DNA of 64,000 nt from Kondoa malvinella (Eukaryota > Basidiomycota > Agaricostilbomycetes > Agaricostilbales > Kondoaceae), in contig BCIM01000003.1 in NCBI GenBank assembly GCA_039545315.1, positions 921,799-985,798 of the forward strand, in the 5' to 3' direction. This document shows positions 46,689-57,357 of this stretch, piece after piece. The notes under the pieces are model-generated. The model did not search any database. It was not told the DNA's origin and saw only the letters and a program-made list of their open reading frames with translations. Both the position numbers and the translations under genes were made by a program. How positions within the stretch are numbered: position 1 is the stretch's first letter; each line of letters opens with the position of its first letter.

Positions 46689-46990
46689 TGAGGGTCTTGG
46701 TGTGGTGTCATTTCGTTTCATTGTAAATGCTTGTCTCATTGTATTATGTTTTGACCTTGACTGCTTTGACTGCTTTCATCCTTCTCTCTCTTTTTGAGCT
46801 CCCTTCTCTACCACATTGCCTGCTCCAATAACATCTTCTCGCAGAGCTCTCCAAATTTCATTCATGAGCAAAGTAATCGTTGCAGCGACACATCTGACCG
46901 TTCTTCCACCACTCGACACTGGACCCCCTTGGAAGTCGATGAAGGCTTGGTCCAAGCCTATTCAAGTCTTGAAGATGAAGGTTATGTGAT
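46689..46990. other. Convergent intergenic region H4 / F-box-like gene
   Basis: 302 bp between two converging stops. It holds the 3' ends of both transcripts and T-rich stretches. No gene recognised. Confidence 0.35.
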
Positions 46991-48189
46991 TCAGACCAGC
47001 TTTAGAAGACTGCGATGTTGAGTCAGCGATATGACACTCGTGGTAGAAAACCTGGTTACAGTAAGGAAAGCTCGTTGTCTCCCGGTGTACCGGCAATTCG
47101 ACAGGGTTACCGTCATCTCCTGGCCTGCTCCTTCATCATCGACTAGCTGACCCAGATTGGCCGCCAGTTCCAATGCCGATAGCGGGCACCTGTCCAGCTT
47201 CAAAGATGTCACCTTCGGCCCCAGAAACATTAAAGAATCCCATGCTATCACGTCGCCGGAGAACCATGCTTCCTCGAGTTTCGAGAAGGACTTTAAGTAA
47301 TCATGCTGAGTGGGTGGTTCTGAGCCGATGAAGGAGTCCTCGATCTCAAGCCTACGCAAACTTTTCGTAATGGAGTGATGTCGTAGCAACATGTTGACGA
47401 AAGCCTTGGCGGTCAGACCTTTGACGCTTTCCATCTCTAGCCAGGACAATTTGCGACATGCTTGCAACAGCTGGCCAAATTCCGCTTCGCTGATTGAGCA
47501 GTGCCATAGACCCAAATGGTCGACATTGACCAAGGATTGAGGAGTACTAGCAGAGTTCAGCACATCGAGTTTTTTTGACTCCACACTGCTCACTACTCCG
47601 GCGACAAGACAATCTGATATCCATCGAAGAAAAGCTGGCGCACGTTGCCGTTGCTTTGACATATTGTGTGTACCTCTTGCAAGCTGAAATGGATCAAAGT
47701 CGGCGGGCCAGAATGAGCAGACGTATAGATTTTTGAGCTGAAATCAGTGAGACATTTCAGTTTGTGGATAGCGGATATCGTAGTTGATTTGTCCGGCAGG
47801 TATACAGGTGGATCATACAGCAGACGAACGCCTGTTGTCAACTGCAGGAGTCGTCCGACTTGCGACAGCGCATAGCAATTAGCGTCTACTTCTTCCGGGG
47901 GCAACGGCTTCAACTCGAATCGCAAACATCTTATGTAGGCTGAATGTGTTGGATTGCGGCCAAGGTACGACACAAGCTGCGGTATTTGAGAGACGGATTG
48001 TACGATGACCTCCGCGAGCAGAGCTTGTCCAGACATGCCCGCAAAGAATGCCTTGTTGACTGTCAGACAGTCAAACATGACTTTGCTGTCGGCAAAATCG
48101 AAGTGATAGAAGACATTTTGCAGCACTTCAGTTGGCAGCTTTGAAATAGGAGAGGATGAGTTGATTTGCTGTTCCTGTGATGCGGCCAT
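46991..48189 (-). CDS. F-box-like protein with leucine-rich region
   Basis: The first exon (ATG 48189) has SPISKLPTEVLQNVFYHFDF followed by CLTVNKAFFAGMSGQALLAE, an F-box with the L-P-x-E-L core. Then IRCLRFELKPLPPEEVD and further Leu-rich segments. An intron near 47615-47661 shifts to a second frame that runs to 46991 with HLGLWHCSISEAEFGQLLQAC, LSWLEMESVKGLTAKAF, LRRLEIEDSFIG and KLEEAWFSGDVIAW. These look like divergent leucine-rich repeats. Substrate unknown. It is unrelated in sequence to the F-box gene at 21159 apart from the domain type. The exact intron edges (donor GTCAAA proposed) are uncertain. Confidence 0.6.
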
Positions 48190-48627
48190 GCTGTAGGCGG
48201 GTATTGCTGAGTCGGAAGCTGTTAGACACTCAGCTCAGCGACTGCCTCCTCAACAGTGGAGACCGCACAACGCAGCAGTCAAGCGGTTCAGCAACCTCTT
48301 GCAACTTTTCGAGTCTTTATTCAATGAGCGCGTCTGCAAAGCACAGATGGATCCAGAGATGCGGTTATAGGGTCGTTCAGGTATAGCAGAACCGCGAATG
48401 TGAGCACGTTGTTAGCGAAAGAGCTAGAGAACGCTCGGATCACGCGAAGGTCATATAGGTAGAATGTTTGGCAAGTCCAGAAGGACTACAGACTACCTTT
48501 ACCACTGTGTAATGCTTTGCGATTCTGTGCGTTCCTTGTGCATTTTGATACATTTACATCATTTTAGTCCATATGCTTTCCCATCACAATTGTGTTGAAA
48601 CAGCCATCAGAGCACTACAGCACATAA
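48190..48627. other. Intergenic region F-box-like gene / fimbrin
   Basis: 438 bp between two minus-strand genes. AT-richer around 48510-48600. Only short, unsupported open frames. Confidence 0.35.
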
Positions 48628-51049
48628 TCAGCTGGGTGTTGCAGGCACAAAGAATGCTGCATACCCAGCAAAGGTCATGATGAGCTTCGTGCGGAGCTCA
48701 ATGAGATCCTCGGGCACGACAAAGATGGTAGTGCCAATTTTACGAGCGATAGAGATGGCCAAGCGAGCTAGACATCAGTCAGCCAGATCACACAATATCA
48801 GACAGAGCACATACCATTGTTTTTGCACCCTTCGTCAGTGTTGCCTGGCTGAACAAGCGAATAGTCGACATAACCAGGTTTCATCGCGTCGAGAAGATCC
48901 AGCCAGAAAACCGCATCTTTGATAGCAGGGTCCCTGAAGTTGCGCATGCTTGATTTTTTGCCTGCGCTCTTGACCTTCTCGTTTGCCCATCTCACGATAT
49001 CCATATCCGACACTTCTTTGCCGCCTTTGGACAAACTCGCCAAAGTCGCAACTACGTTCTTCCGCATCATTTGCCAAACAAGACCGAGTGTGAGCGTCCT
49101 GCTTCCATCGACGATATCAGCACCTTGAATACCGACCATTTGCATGCGGTTCGCTGAAGCCAGATCAACAGCGTAATTTGTATTTTCGACCGCCTTGAAG
49201 CGAGACAGTTCTGGTGCGGGCTCATCTGGGTCGGTCTGTGGCTTGCGCTTGGTCACTCTTCGCCATGCTACAGTGCCAGGGATGACTTTGTCGAAAGCTT
49301 GCAGCAGAATTGTTCCATCCTGCCAAACAGAGTGCTGCCTAAGACATACACATGTCGCAAGAAGACTTGTCTGACCTTTAGATTCTCGAACAAATCATAT
49401 ACAGCCGGGTCAACGTCCAGACTGTTCAGCCAAAGCGTAAAGACTCTGGCTTCACGTTCTCCTTCCGCATCAAATTCTTCAATCACTGGTTTCTCGCTTT
49501 CTTCTAGCGCCTGTTTTGTGGATGCGGAGACTTAGCTGTGAAAACGACAGGATGTCTATGCAACGCACCTCTAGACCAGGCCAAGTATTGAAGAGATGCG
49601 CGACATAAGCCAAGTTCAGCTTTGGGTTACCAGCGACCATAGCAGTCGGGGTGAGGTATTTGCGACAGCCTATCCGGTCGGCGTTCGAGAGAATCTGTAT
49701 ATGACAAAATACATGAGGAAATTGACTTTCCGCATGGACTTGATCGCATACCTGCTCGGCCCTTTTGAGGAGGTCGCTCTGCTGCAGAGGCGCTTTTGAG
49801 CATTCATTCGGCTTGAGCTGATTCATGAGAATCGTATAGTTTTCTCCGTCTGCTACATCTTTGCTGAAGTTCGCTACTCTGTCCACGAAGACAAACGACT
49901 ATCAGCTCAAGCTGAATGCGGACATCCTCGACCGACCGTTTTTGCCATCCCGCTGCCTTCAAGTGGTAGTTGAACCATCTCAACAAAATCTGGTCAGGCG
50001 GCAGACGCAAGAATTGCTCGAGCGTCTCATCGTCTTCCAACAAGCGGTACAGTTCCGGGTGAACCTTGATATCAATCTTGCTCATCAACCCTCTTCGGAT
50101 GATTTGCCAGATGAGACCAAGAATCAAATGTTCTGTTCCTTCTGAAATATCGCTCGAACCAATGTTGACGACTGAGCAGCCGATACCTTTTGCTGATGCG
50201 ATAACAATATTGTTGTTTTCGGTCATTTGGAAGTTGTTTAATCCTGCTCGACCACCGAGCGAAGGTCCTCGCCGATGACCTGGTGCCGCAGCTTTTGAGG
50301 AAGCGCCGGCTGGCTTGTTCAGAACACGCTCGTCGATAGTGTCGGGTACAGAGTCGTTGATGAGCTTGGAAAGAACCAGACCGTCTGTGCGAGAATCAGG
50401 ATAGTCACTGAGACCGTGTCAGGGAAATTCACCTTTGCACTCGTCAAAGATCTGCATGGTGTCTGTTGGAATTGGTATGCGGCCTCCGATGTCCTTGTCG
50501 CCTTCAAGCACCTGTTCGCGCGGGAAAGTCAAGGCATGTTATATACCTTGACGCAGCGATGACGAACCATATTGATATGCCTAGTGAACTCAGTCCGCTC
50601 GTCCTCATTAACCGTATGCGCCGAGCTAGCAGTCGAACCGCCCAGCTTAACTTTACCCGCTTTCGACTGCGTTGTGCTGGCTCCTCCGCCTTTGAGAATC
50701 GAATACAGCTCTGCGAATTCTTCTACATCTACTCGACCTGAGGCATCACCAACGTTCTTCATAGCTTCTCGCACTTCATCGTAGGTAAAGTTATGCGCAG
50801 TGAAGGCTTTCGAGACTTCCGGTTTCGAGAGCGATGTTGCATTCTCTGTCGTTAGCGAGCTGTACACGATGAGAGCTCAGCTGTTGAGCTTCTGATGCAA
50901 AGGCCGTGGCTCACTTGAACTGATTGACCAAGTCCATCTGCGCCCAGAACATGTGTCAGATAACACGCATGCAGCACTCAAAGCAACCTGCGTACCACTT
51001 CAGACTCCTCCAATGTCGGGTTCTTCTTCTTTATACGTAGCGCTTGCAT
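48628..51049 (-). CDS. Fimbrin/plastin, actin-bundling protein
   Basis: The ATG at 51049 gives MQALRIKKKNPTLEESEV. An EF-hand-like region follows (FTAHNFTYDEVREAMKNVGD, VDVEEFAELYSIL). Four calponin-homology domains follow, with the plastin landmarks LVLSKLINDSVPDT, NNNIVIASAKGIGCSVVNIG, LILGLIWQIIRRGL, LLRWFNYHLKAAGW, NPKLNLAYVAHLFNTWPGL, REARVFTLWLNSLDVDP, LASANRMQMVGIQGADIVDG and TLTLGLVWQMMRKNVV. The end reads ARLAISIARKIG, FVVPEDLIELRTKLIM, TFAGYAAFFVPATPS. It crosslinks F-actin in patches and rings (yeast SAC6). It is 167 bp downstream of the Pmp3-type gene on the same strand. Confidence 0.93.
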
Positions 51050-51216
51050 GTTTGCTTGTGAAGTAAGCGGTTGTTGAGAGCAAGATACAAACAAGCACGA
51101 GCGAGGCGAGGTGGTAGTGCCAAATGACGTTTCGGTCAAATAGCCTGCATTACTACTGTCCATGTGCACTACAATAGATACTATTTAACGTCCATGATCG
51201 TTCCTTCTCTTTCAAC

Positions 51217-51876
51217 CTAGTACTTTGATCCGGCGGGAGGCGCATAACGTGCTTGAGGTTGGTGCATAGTCCCATAATGAGCTCCAGTAGCGTGCTGCTG
51301 CTGAGGTGCTACATAGGCTGGCTGGGAATAGTTTGGTGCGGCGTGCGTAGGGTGGTGCGTCGAGTGCGCTACATGCGGTGTGTTTTTCGAGACTATTGCG
51401 CAAGTCAGGGCGTATTGCAAGGTATCCCAACGTATACGTACTGATCCACCAGGCATGGATGACGCCTGGTATCCACTAGAAGGAGTCATCAGCTTGTTCA
51501 ATGGTCTTGATAACGGTTCAATGCTCACACCCAGAATGAATAGCGCAATGTTGATACTGCAAACGATCTCGAGTCAGAGAAGCTGGTTTCAATAGAGCAC
51601 ATGGCTTACAGGAAGTCAACGCCGCAACCGCGCTTCATCTGCAGACCACAATGAACATCTGCTTGGCAAAAGTCATGTCGACGACTCACGAGAACTGGGA
51701 TGGGTGATATGAACAGAGCAAGAAAGTAAAGACATAATTCGCTCTATTGCATAAGAAAAGCAGCAAAGACAGAGCGGAAAGGAGAGAATGAAGGAAAATG
51801 AGACCAAATGACATCAGTCTCTATTGCTCGGAAAGGCTCTGTCAGGACTCACGCCGCTACTGGTTGTCTGTGCCAT
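51217..51876 (-). CDS. Pmp3-family plasma-membrane proteolipid with extended C-terminal tail
   Basis: Exons are 51876-51853 (MAQTTSSG), 51743-51690 (SELCLYFLALFISPIPVL), then MKRGCGVDF, LINIALFILG, WIPGVIHAWWI and a tail exon. The two hydrophobic segments and the sequence GCGVDFLINIALFILGWIPGVIHA are diagnostic of the Pmp3/SNA/RCI2 family (UPF0057), tiny membrane proteins that affect membrane potential and cation tolerance. Instead of ending after the second span it continues with about 55 residues rich in His, Pro, Gln and Tyr (THHPTHAAPNYSQP.., AYVAPQQQHATG), ending APPAGSKY. Longer-tailed SNA proteins exist in yeast. Five introns in so short a protein is notable; every join keeps frame. 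Confidence 0.88.
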
Positions 51877-52096
51877 GCTGTAAAGTATCGATTGTCTGCT
51901 GGTTCTTGCTTTCGAGTGAGGGATAGGCTTGTTCGTTACCAAACAGCTTGGCTGCAGAGAACGTCTAAGTACATCGCCTCACCGCATAGCGAACGGCCGA
52001 GAGCCGAGGCGATGAATATGATCAGATGAAGTGCATTCCAATGTACATGATAGAACATCAGCCCTTTTCAGTCCTTCAATCAACCCAAAAATGAAA

Positions 52097-53837
52097 TCAT
52101 GGCCAAGCAGCAGGGTTCAGACGGTATACGTCGTACAGGGCTCGCTACAAGACAGTCAGACTTGCTCAAAGAGGGGAAGGAGTAAACGTACAATGGAGTG
52201 CAAGCTCTGTAATTGAGATCTGACGCCCTCATCCACTGGCTCGACGGTGTTGGTGAAGGATTGCATGTCTTGTTCCTATGCAAAAGACATCAGATTATCT
52301 CCTTACAGACAGAAGTAGACTGACTCTGATGATTCTTGTTTTTTGTCTACCTCGACTAGCGATCGCTTGTAATTTAGAAGCCAACTTCCAAGCGACATGA
52401 GGGAAGTTTTGGCAGATGTAGTCTCGGACATAGACAAAGTTCGTTCGTCCATGCACGTCGGTCAGAAGATCAAGATCAGGTTGATCCGCTTCCGGCTGTA
52501 CCAATATCAGCTTAGTCCCAACTGCTGCGAAAGAACACGAACAAATTCAGCCCAGGGAGACCCTCCATCCGCCGTATAACGTTCCAAAAGGCTCTTCATG
52601 TGTCCCATAACCTTCTTAATGACCAGCATATCGAGGTTCCGGCTTGCAAGTGATCTTTCGATCGAACTCATGTCTGCTGCTTCGAGTGATGCGCCTCGAG
52701 GTCGTTGGCAGATTTTGTCGAATTTAGCAGCGAGGTAGCGTAGAACTATCTGGCAACGTTAGACAGTCCTATAGTAGAGAAGATGAGCTCACAACCGGTA
52801 TTCTCCTCATCATCGAATTTGGTCAAGAATGCCAATACACCTTTTTCAGTTGATAGTGAATCTGAGTCTGCCGGAGACATGCGAGAGACATTTCGCGCAG
52901 GTAGTGGTTCAGAACCAATTCGAGGCGCTGCTGGACGAGAGTAGTATTCTGATCGTTGGGCAGGGCGAGAAGAGCGGATTGGACCAGTGTAGGTCGGCGC
53001 TGGTTTTAGTTGTTGAATGTGCTACGTCCGGGCATTAGTTCAAGATAGAGGTGACAAAAGGAAGGCATACAGCAATAGGCCACGTAGCAGAGTGGCGAGG
53101 CGCTGAAAGAGTCGGTTGACGTTCGTCTAATGCAACCTGTGCAAGCAGTGCCATGCCATGCTAACAACGAGGTCATTGGTTCAGCACATGGGATGTATCA
53201 AGGGACCTACACCGCTCGCATCCATCTTGGGCTGTGTCGATACCTGATAGCGGGGTGCAGGTGAGTATCGATAGTCACTGACAGAGCGGAAATGAGGAGG
53301 TCGAGAGGGTTGGATAGCCTAGAAGAATGCATCTGAGCCGTTGCGCCGATGTCCGAGAAGAAACCTCCTACGGGCTTATGTTCTGAAGAAGTCGAACGCA
53401 TACTAGAGGAGGAAAGCTCGGAGCTGAACCAGCCAGTCTTGTTTCGCTACGACTTGCTGTTAGTACGTGGAACATCTGAAAGAAAAGAAACCTACCAGTA
53501 ATTCTGCTACGGATGGCTTCAGAAGAAAAAACCTTAATTACTAGAAGACAGTCACTTTGTATTTGGGCTTACTAGAGGTCCTGAGGGATGAGATGCATTG
53601 AGCACATTCAAGCTGTTGGTAATGTCGCTAGAGAGAAAGGGTCGAGTGGAAACGTCCCTGTCGAATATGCTGGGCTGCTGAGTTCGTATATCAGCACAAA
53701 GTCAAACAGGTAAACTGAAGCAAACTTACATCGCGCATTGAAGGGAGAGACTGAGTGGAGCAAACAGCTGGCATGTTGAAATGGTGGTAGGTGACAGAAG
53801 AGGACCCATCACCAAGAAGCTTTGCGAGAGAGGCCAT
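52097..53837 (-). CDS. Unrecognised multi-exon protein
   Basis: Not recognised. The ATG at 53837 gives MASLAKLLGDGSSSVTYHHF. Later exons read PSIFDRDVSTRPFLSSDITN, SLNVLNASHPSGPL, VFSSEAIRSRIT and NPLDLLISALSVTIDTHLHP. Towards the end: LAAKFDKICQRPRGASLEAA, SIERSLASRNLDMLVIKKVM, GHMKSLLERYTADGGSPWAE, VHGRTNFVYVRDYICQNFPH, VAWKLASKLQAIASR, and a C-terminal block DMQSFTNTVEPVDEGVRSQL..ALYDVYRLNPAAWP. The second half is helical and could be an ARM/HEAT-like scaffold, but I cannot name a family. About nine introns, including one apparent AAG acceptor at about 52265. Confidence 0.6.
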
Positions 53838-54536
53838 GACAAAGAGTCGAAGGTCACCCGAAGCGGACGTTTTAAGGATCGTCTGGATGCGATAAAGTTG
53901 CTGAGCCTTGTAGGCCCCTTGTCAGGATCTTGCTAGTGCTCGGTAAGCTTTTTTGTTTGAGAGGCTTTAGGTAAAGGGACGATTCAAAGTACAGTACTCG
54001 TGAGCTTGAATCCGAGAAGGTGACTTCTTTACGCGATAACGAACGACGTCGGACGAAAGAGAAAGAGGAAAGCAAGGTCGTGGTCAAGAAGCGAGGCTGC
54101 AGTACACGAATGAATTCGTGCATACATAACAGCACCGCACGCCCGCTGCGACAGGTATCGCCCGATCAATCACGAGATAGATTTGGAAGTAGCTAGACCT
54201 GCAGCCATCCGAAAGTGCTAGGTGCATGTAGAGCAGAGGAATAATCTAGATGCATGATTTGGAAGCGGAAGGCGTGGAAATTATGGTCAGAAGATGAGCG
54301 AAAGGTCGATCGAAAAAGGGTTAGGTGCGCCGTGTCACCGCGATGGATACGTGTTGATCTAGGAGAGTCTTGCGCTAGAAACGTCTAGGTCTTATACAGG
54401 TCATCGTGTGAGATCAAGAATTTGAGCTTGTCGACAAGCGAGCAACTGGCCAAAAGGTCCAAGCTGATAGACAGACTTTTGACAAGTCCTAGAGATACCA
54501 GAGAAGCGTACGGAATACCCTGTCAAAGCTACAAGC
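53838..54536. other. Divergent intergenic region
   Basis: 699 bp between the unknown minus-strand gene and the dehydrogenase. It should hold both promoters. No open frame with family resemblance, no repeat seen. Confidence 0.35.
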
Positions 54537-55680
54537 ATGGCCTCGCAGCAATATCAAGGATATTTCACCAAAGTCCCCTTCATCGGGCCAGGAAGCCATT
54601 TGGGCAGCTGCTCTACTCTGAAATGGCCTAAAGAACCACAAGACCTCTCTGGGCAGACTGCAATCATTACAGGCAGCAACACGGGCATCGGTGAACAGAC
54701 AGCGCTATATTTCGCAAATCACGGAGCGCGTGTCATCTTAGCCTGTCGGACTGCTTCAAAAGCCAAAGCTGCTGCAGAAAGAATACAACAAGCTTGCTCT
54801 CGTGAAGCTCAAGTCGAATGCATGTCGCTAGATCTTCTATCATTCGACTCGGTGCGCAAGTTTGGGGAAGCCTGGGCAGCAGAAGCCAGATCTAGAGAAG
54901 ACGGAGGGAGGATCGACTATTTCATTGCAAACGGAGGAGCGCTCTTCCTAAACAAGCAAACGACTTTAGATGGCCTGGAATCAAACTATCAATGCAACGT
55001 CCTATCGCATTTCCTCCTCTCTATTCTTCTTTTACCTTACCTCGTCCTCTCGCCCAACCCAAAAATCTGCTACGTCTCCTCTTATGCAGCCTTGACCGGA
55101 AAACTCGACTTCAACAACCTCAACCTCGAATCCTTACCGAACGAATGGTCCTTCTTCACTCGCTTTTATCGATCCTTCATGGCGTATGGTCAATCGAAAT
55201 ACGCACAATTGATACTGGCGCTGGCATTACAGGAGAGGTGCTTACAATCCGACGATGAGAGGTATAGGAAGATATGCATCACCGCTGTCCATCCTGGTTT
55301 GTCTCATCTCTTCTTCTTTGATTTGGCTAACATTGGTACAGGTATGGTAGATTCGGATATAGGGACGAAAGAGCACTATGGCGTACCACAATGGTTCAAC
55401 AAGATTATTCGGTTCTGCATGGGTTACATTGCGCGCAGTCAGTATCCGCGATCAATGTGCTTTCGGACATTAGTGAGAGTGAGTTTTCTGACAGCTACGG
55501 AACAAGGAGCGATGCCTACGCTTTGGGCTTGCTTATCTGAAGAAGCAGTAGACAAGTGCGTTTACATCCTGATCTACAGATCGATGTGCTGATCTGGCTT
55601 TTAGGAGAGGATCTTTCTGGGCGGATTGTATACAAGTGCCGTTGCCTGCTGATGGAGGGGACAAAACATTACAAGAGTAG
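54537..55680 (+). CDS. Short-chain dehydrogenase/reductase
   Basis: The Rossmann motif TGSNTGIG is at residues 45-52, followed by ARVILACRTASKAKAAAERI. The region CYVSSYAAL has the catalytic Ser and YGQSKYAQ the Tyr-x3-Lys pair. The usual NNAG is replaced by IANGG. An intron of 45 nt at 55297-55341 (GTTTGT..GCTAAC..CAG) splits HPG|MVDSDIG and is a multiple of three with no stop. A second near 55555-55606 leads to RGSFWADCIQVPLPADGG and the stop at 55678. The layout resembles retinol dehydrogenase/WW-oxidoreductase-like fungal SDRs. The substrate is unknown; NADP(H) use is suggested by Arg after the glycine motif (ACRT). Confidence 0.85.
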
Positions 55681-55897
55681 GCTACTGTTCATTTTGCATC
55701 GAATATCAGCTAAAGGGGTTTGTCCAGCCGCATGTGGATACGAGCATGTCAAGATGTTGGTCTTCCTGAGAAGACATTGGCGTAGATAGACGGCCAGGGT
55801 AGAGACAGAATAGACAAGAAGAGGGTAGTACAGCAGCATCGCATCACACGAAAAGTAGACGAGTAATATACACGAATAGCATTTACACACACAGACC

Positions 55898-57143
55898 TCA
55901 CCCAGCCAAGCGCATCAACAAGGCAATGGCCAGCACAGCACCAACGACATACATCCATTTCCCACTACCCGCTCGCCCTTTATCTACTTTATGCTCAACC
56001 CTAGTCTCCAATCGATGTAAAGGGACTGACTTCTCGTTCGTTGGTGCTGGTGTAGAAGAAGAGGAAGCGGGTAGGTTGCGTTCTTTTTTGCCCATGTTTG
56101 GCAGATCAATCATTTGAGGTAGAGCGTACTCGGGAAAGATGGTCTTGAACTTTGCTTGTTTACTATACCAGGCAGTCGTCAATCGATAATAAAGCAGAGT
56201 GGAAGCAAGAGAGGGCGTACATGTTCCAAGCATGGCTCTCTTTCGCACAACGCTTCTTTTCCGCTTCCGAAGTTCTAATGGCACCAGTCGTTACTTCCTC
56301 TTCGAGCATAAAGGAGAGTAGACCGCAGAGAATGGTTTCGATGGACCAGGCGGGATTCCAGGAACCAGGGTGAAAGTCACTGTCCGCGTGATTGGGTCAG
56401 CGATTCGCCCTTCGAGTTGCAGAAGTAATGAAAGTAGGACACAGCTCGACAAGCGGATCGAGACAGTGGCATTAGTAATATCAGGCGAGAAACAAGAGCG
56501 AAGGAGAAGAGAACGGAGCAGGGCTGAGGAATTACCTCATTGAAGTACAAATCTTTCGATCCGGTTGAAATCGACCAGAAGGAGTAAGCATCTTGATTCC
56601 AGGTCTGTACAACCTTCAGCCTTTCGAAGCAGCAGCACAGTGCTACGAAGAGAAGAGCGTACGGTGCGAAAGGATACTGAGCAGTAAAAAGCAGAACACC
56701 ATAATACCTGTACATCATACAATCTCTTCAGCTAGGTAAAGCAGAAGAAACCGACTACGCACTCTCCACCTGCATAAGGCGAGTCTTCTGGACCTCGCAG
56801 GATGAAGTAGGTCTCAAGTACTATGACACGTTTATCAGCTGCAGGCTGGAATAGGGACCAAAAGCTTACAATTCGTCTCATTTGGTCTTGCGAGGATGTA
56901 TGCTGTGTAGAATCTTGTTTATACTAATGCTAGACGAGCAAATAGCGCCAGGACCTACGAGGTGGTGCCTTGGCCAGGTTCGCGTACTCTGTCAGACAGT
57001 GGAGGCTGTAAGCTTGCGAACAAGCTACGGCACGCCTTGCTGACCTTTCTGTAGCCGCCTGTTCGCCTCTAACAGCAGATAGAGCATATCAGCGTCAGGA
57101 TACCGCACTCCCTGGAATGTCAACACTTGCGAGTCGGTGCCAT
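55898..57143 (-). CDS. UBC6: UBC6-type ER ubiquitin-conjugating enzyme (E2 J group)
   Basis: Splicing yields MAPTRKANRRLQKEYANLAK (first join not fully canonical), then APPPYILARPNETNLLETYF, ILRGPEDSPYAGGE, YYGVLLFTAQYPFAP, PGIKMLTPSGRFQPDRKICT, SMSDFHPGSWNPAWSIETIL, CGLLSFMLEEEVTTGAIRTS. The catalytic Cys lies in RKICTSMSDFHP, the Ubc6 signature. The C-terminus has a single hydrophobic tail (MYVVGAVLAIALLMRL) for tail anchoring in the ER membrane. It acts in ER-associated degradation with Doa10-type ligases. Six or more introns. The start-codon exon (57143-57127) needs a non-standard donor to join in frame, so the N-terminal five residues are tentative. It is divergent from tRNase Z. Confidence 0.88.
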
Positions 57144-57357
57144 GATATCCTCTCTCTTTCGCTCTATTGCCCTCTTGTCTATTCGTCTATACGGCCTCAG
57201 GCGGCAGGTATCTAAGTGTCAAAAGCAACTTGATCGTGGTGTGAGCGCAACGACGAGTCACCAACAAAGCAAGGCTCAGCAATAAGCGCTGGCCACTTCC
57301 TACTGGCAGATCGCAAAGACCTGGCTGCTTCCCTACAAGCGTGTGCCTCTGTCGCTC

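Noticed and set aside
56960..57190. Separate small gene reading through the UBC6 first intron
   Set aside because: An open frame exists, but the UBC6 N-terminal sequence explains the conserved parts.
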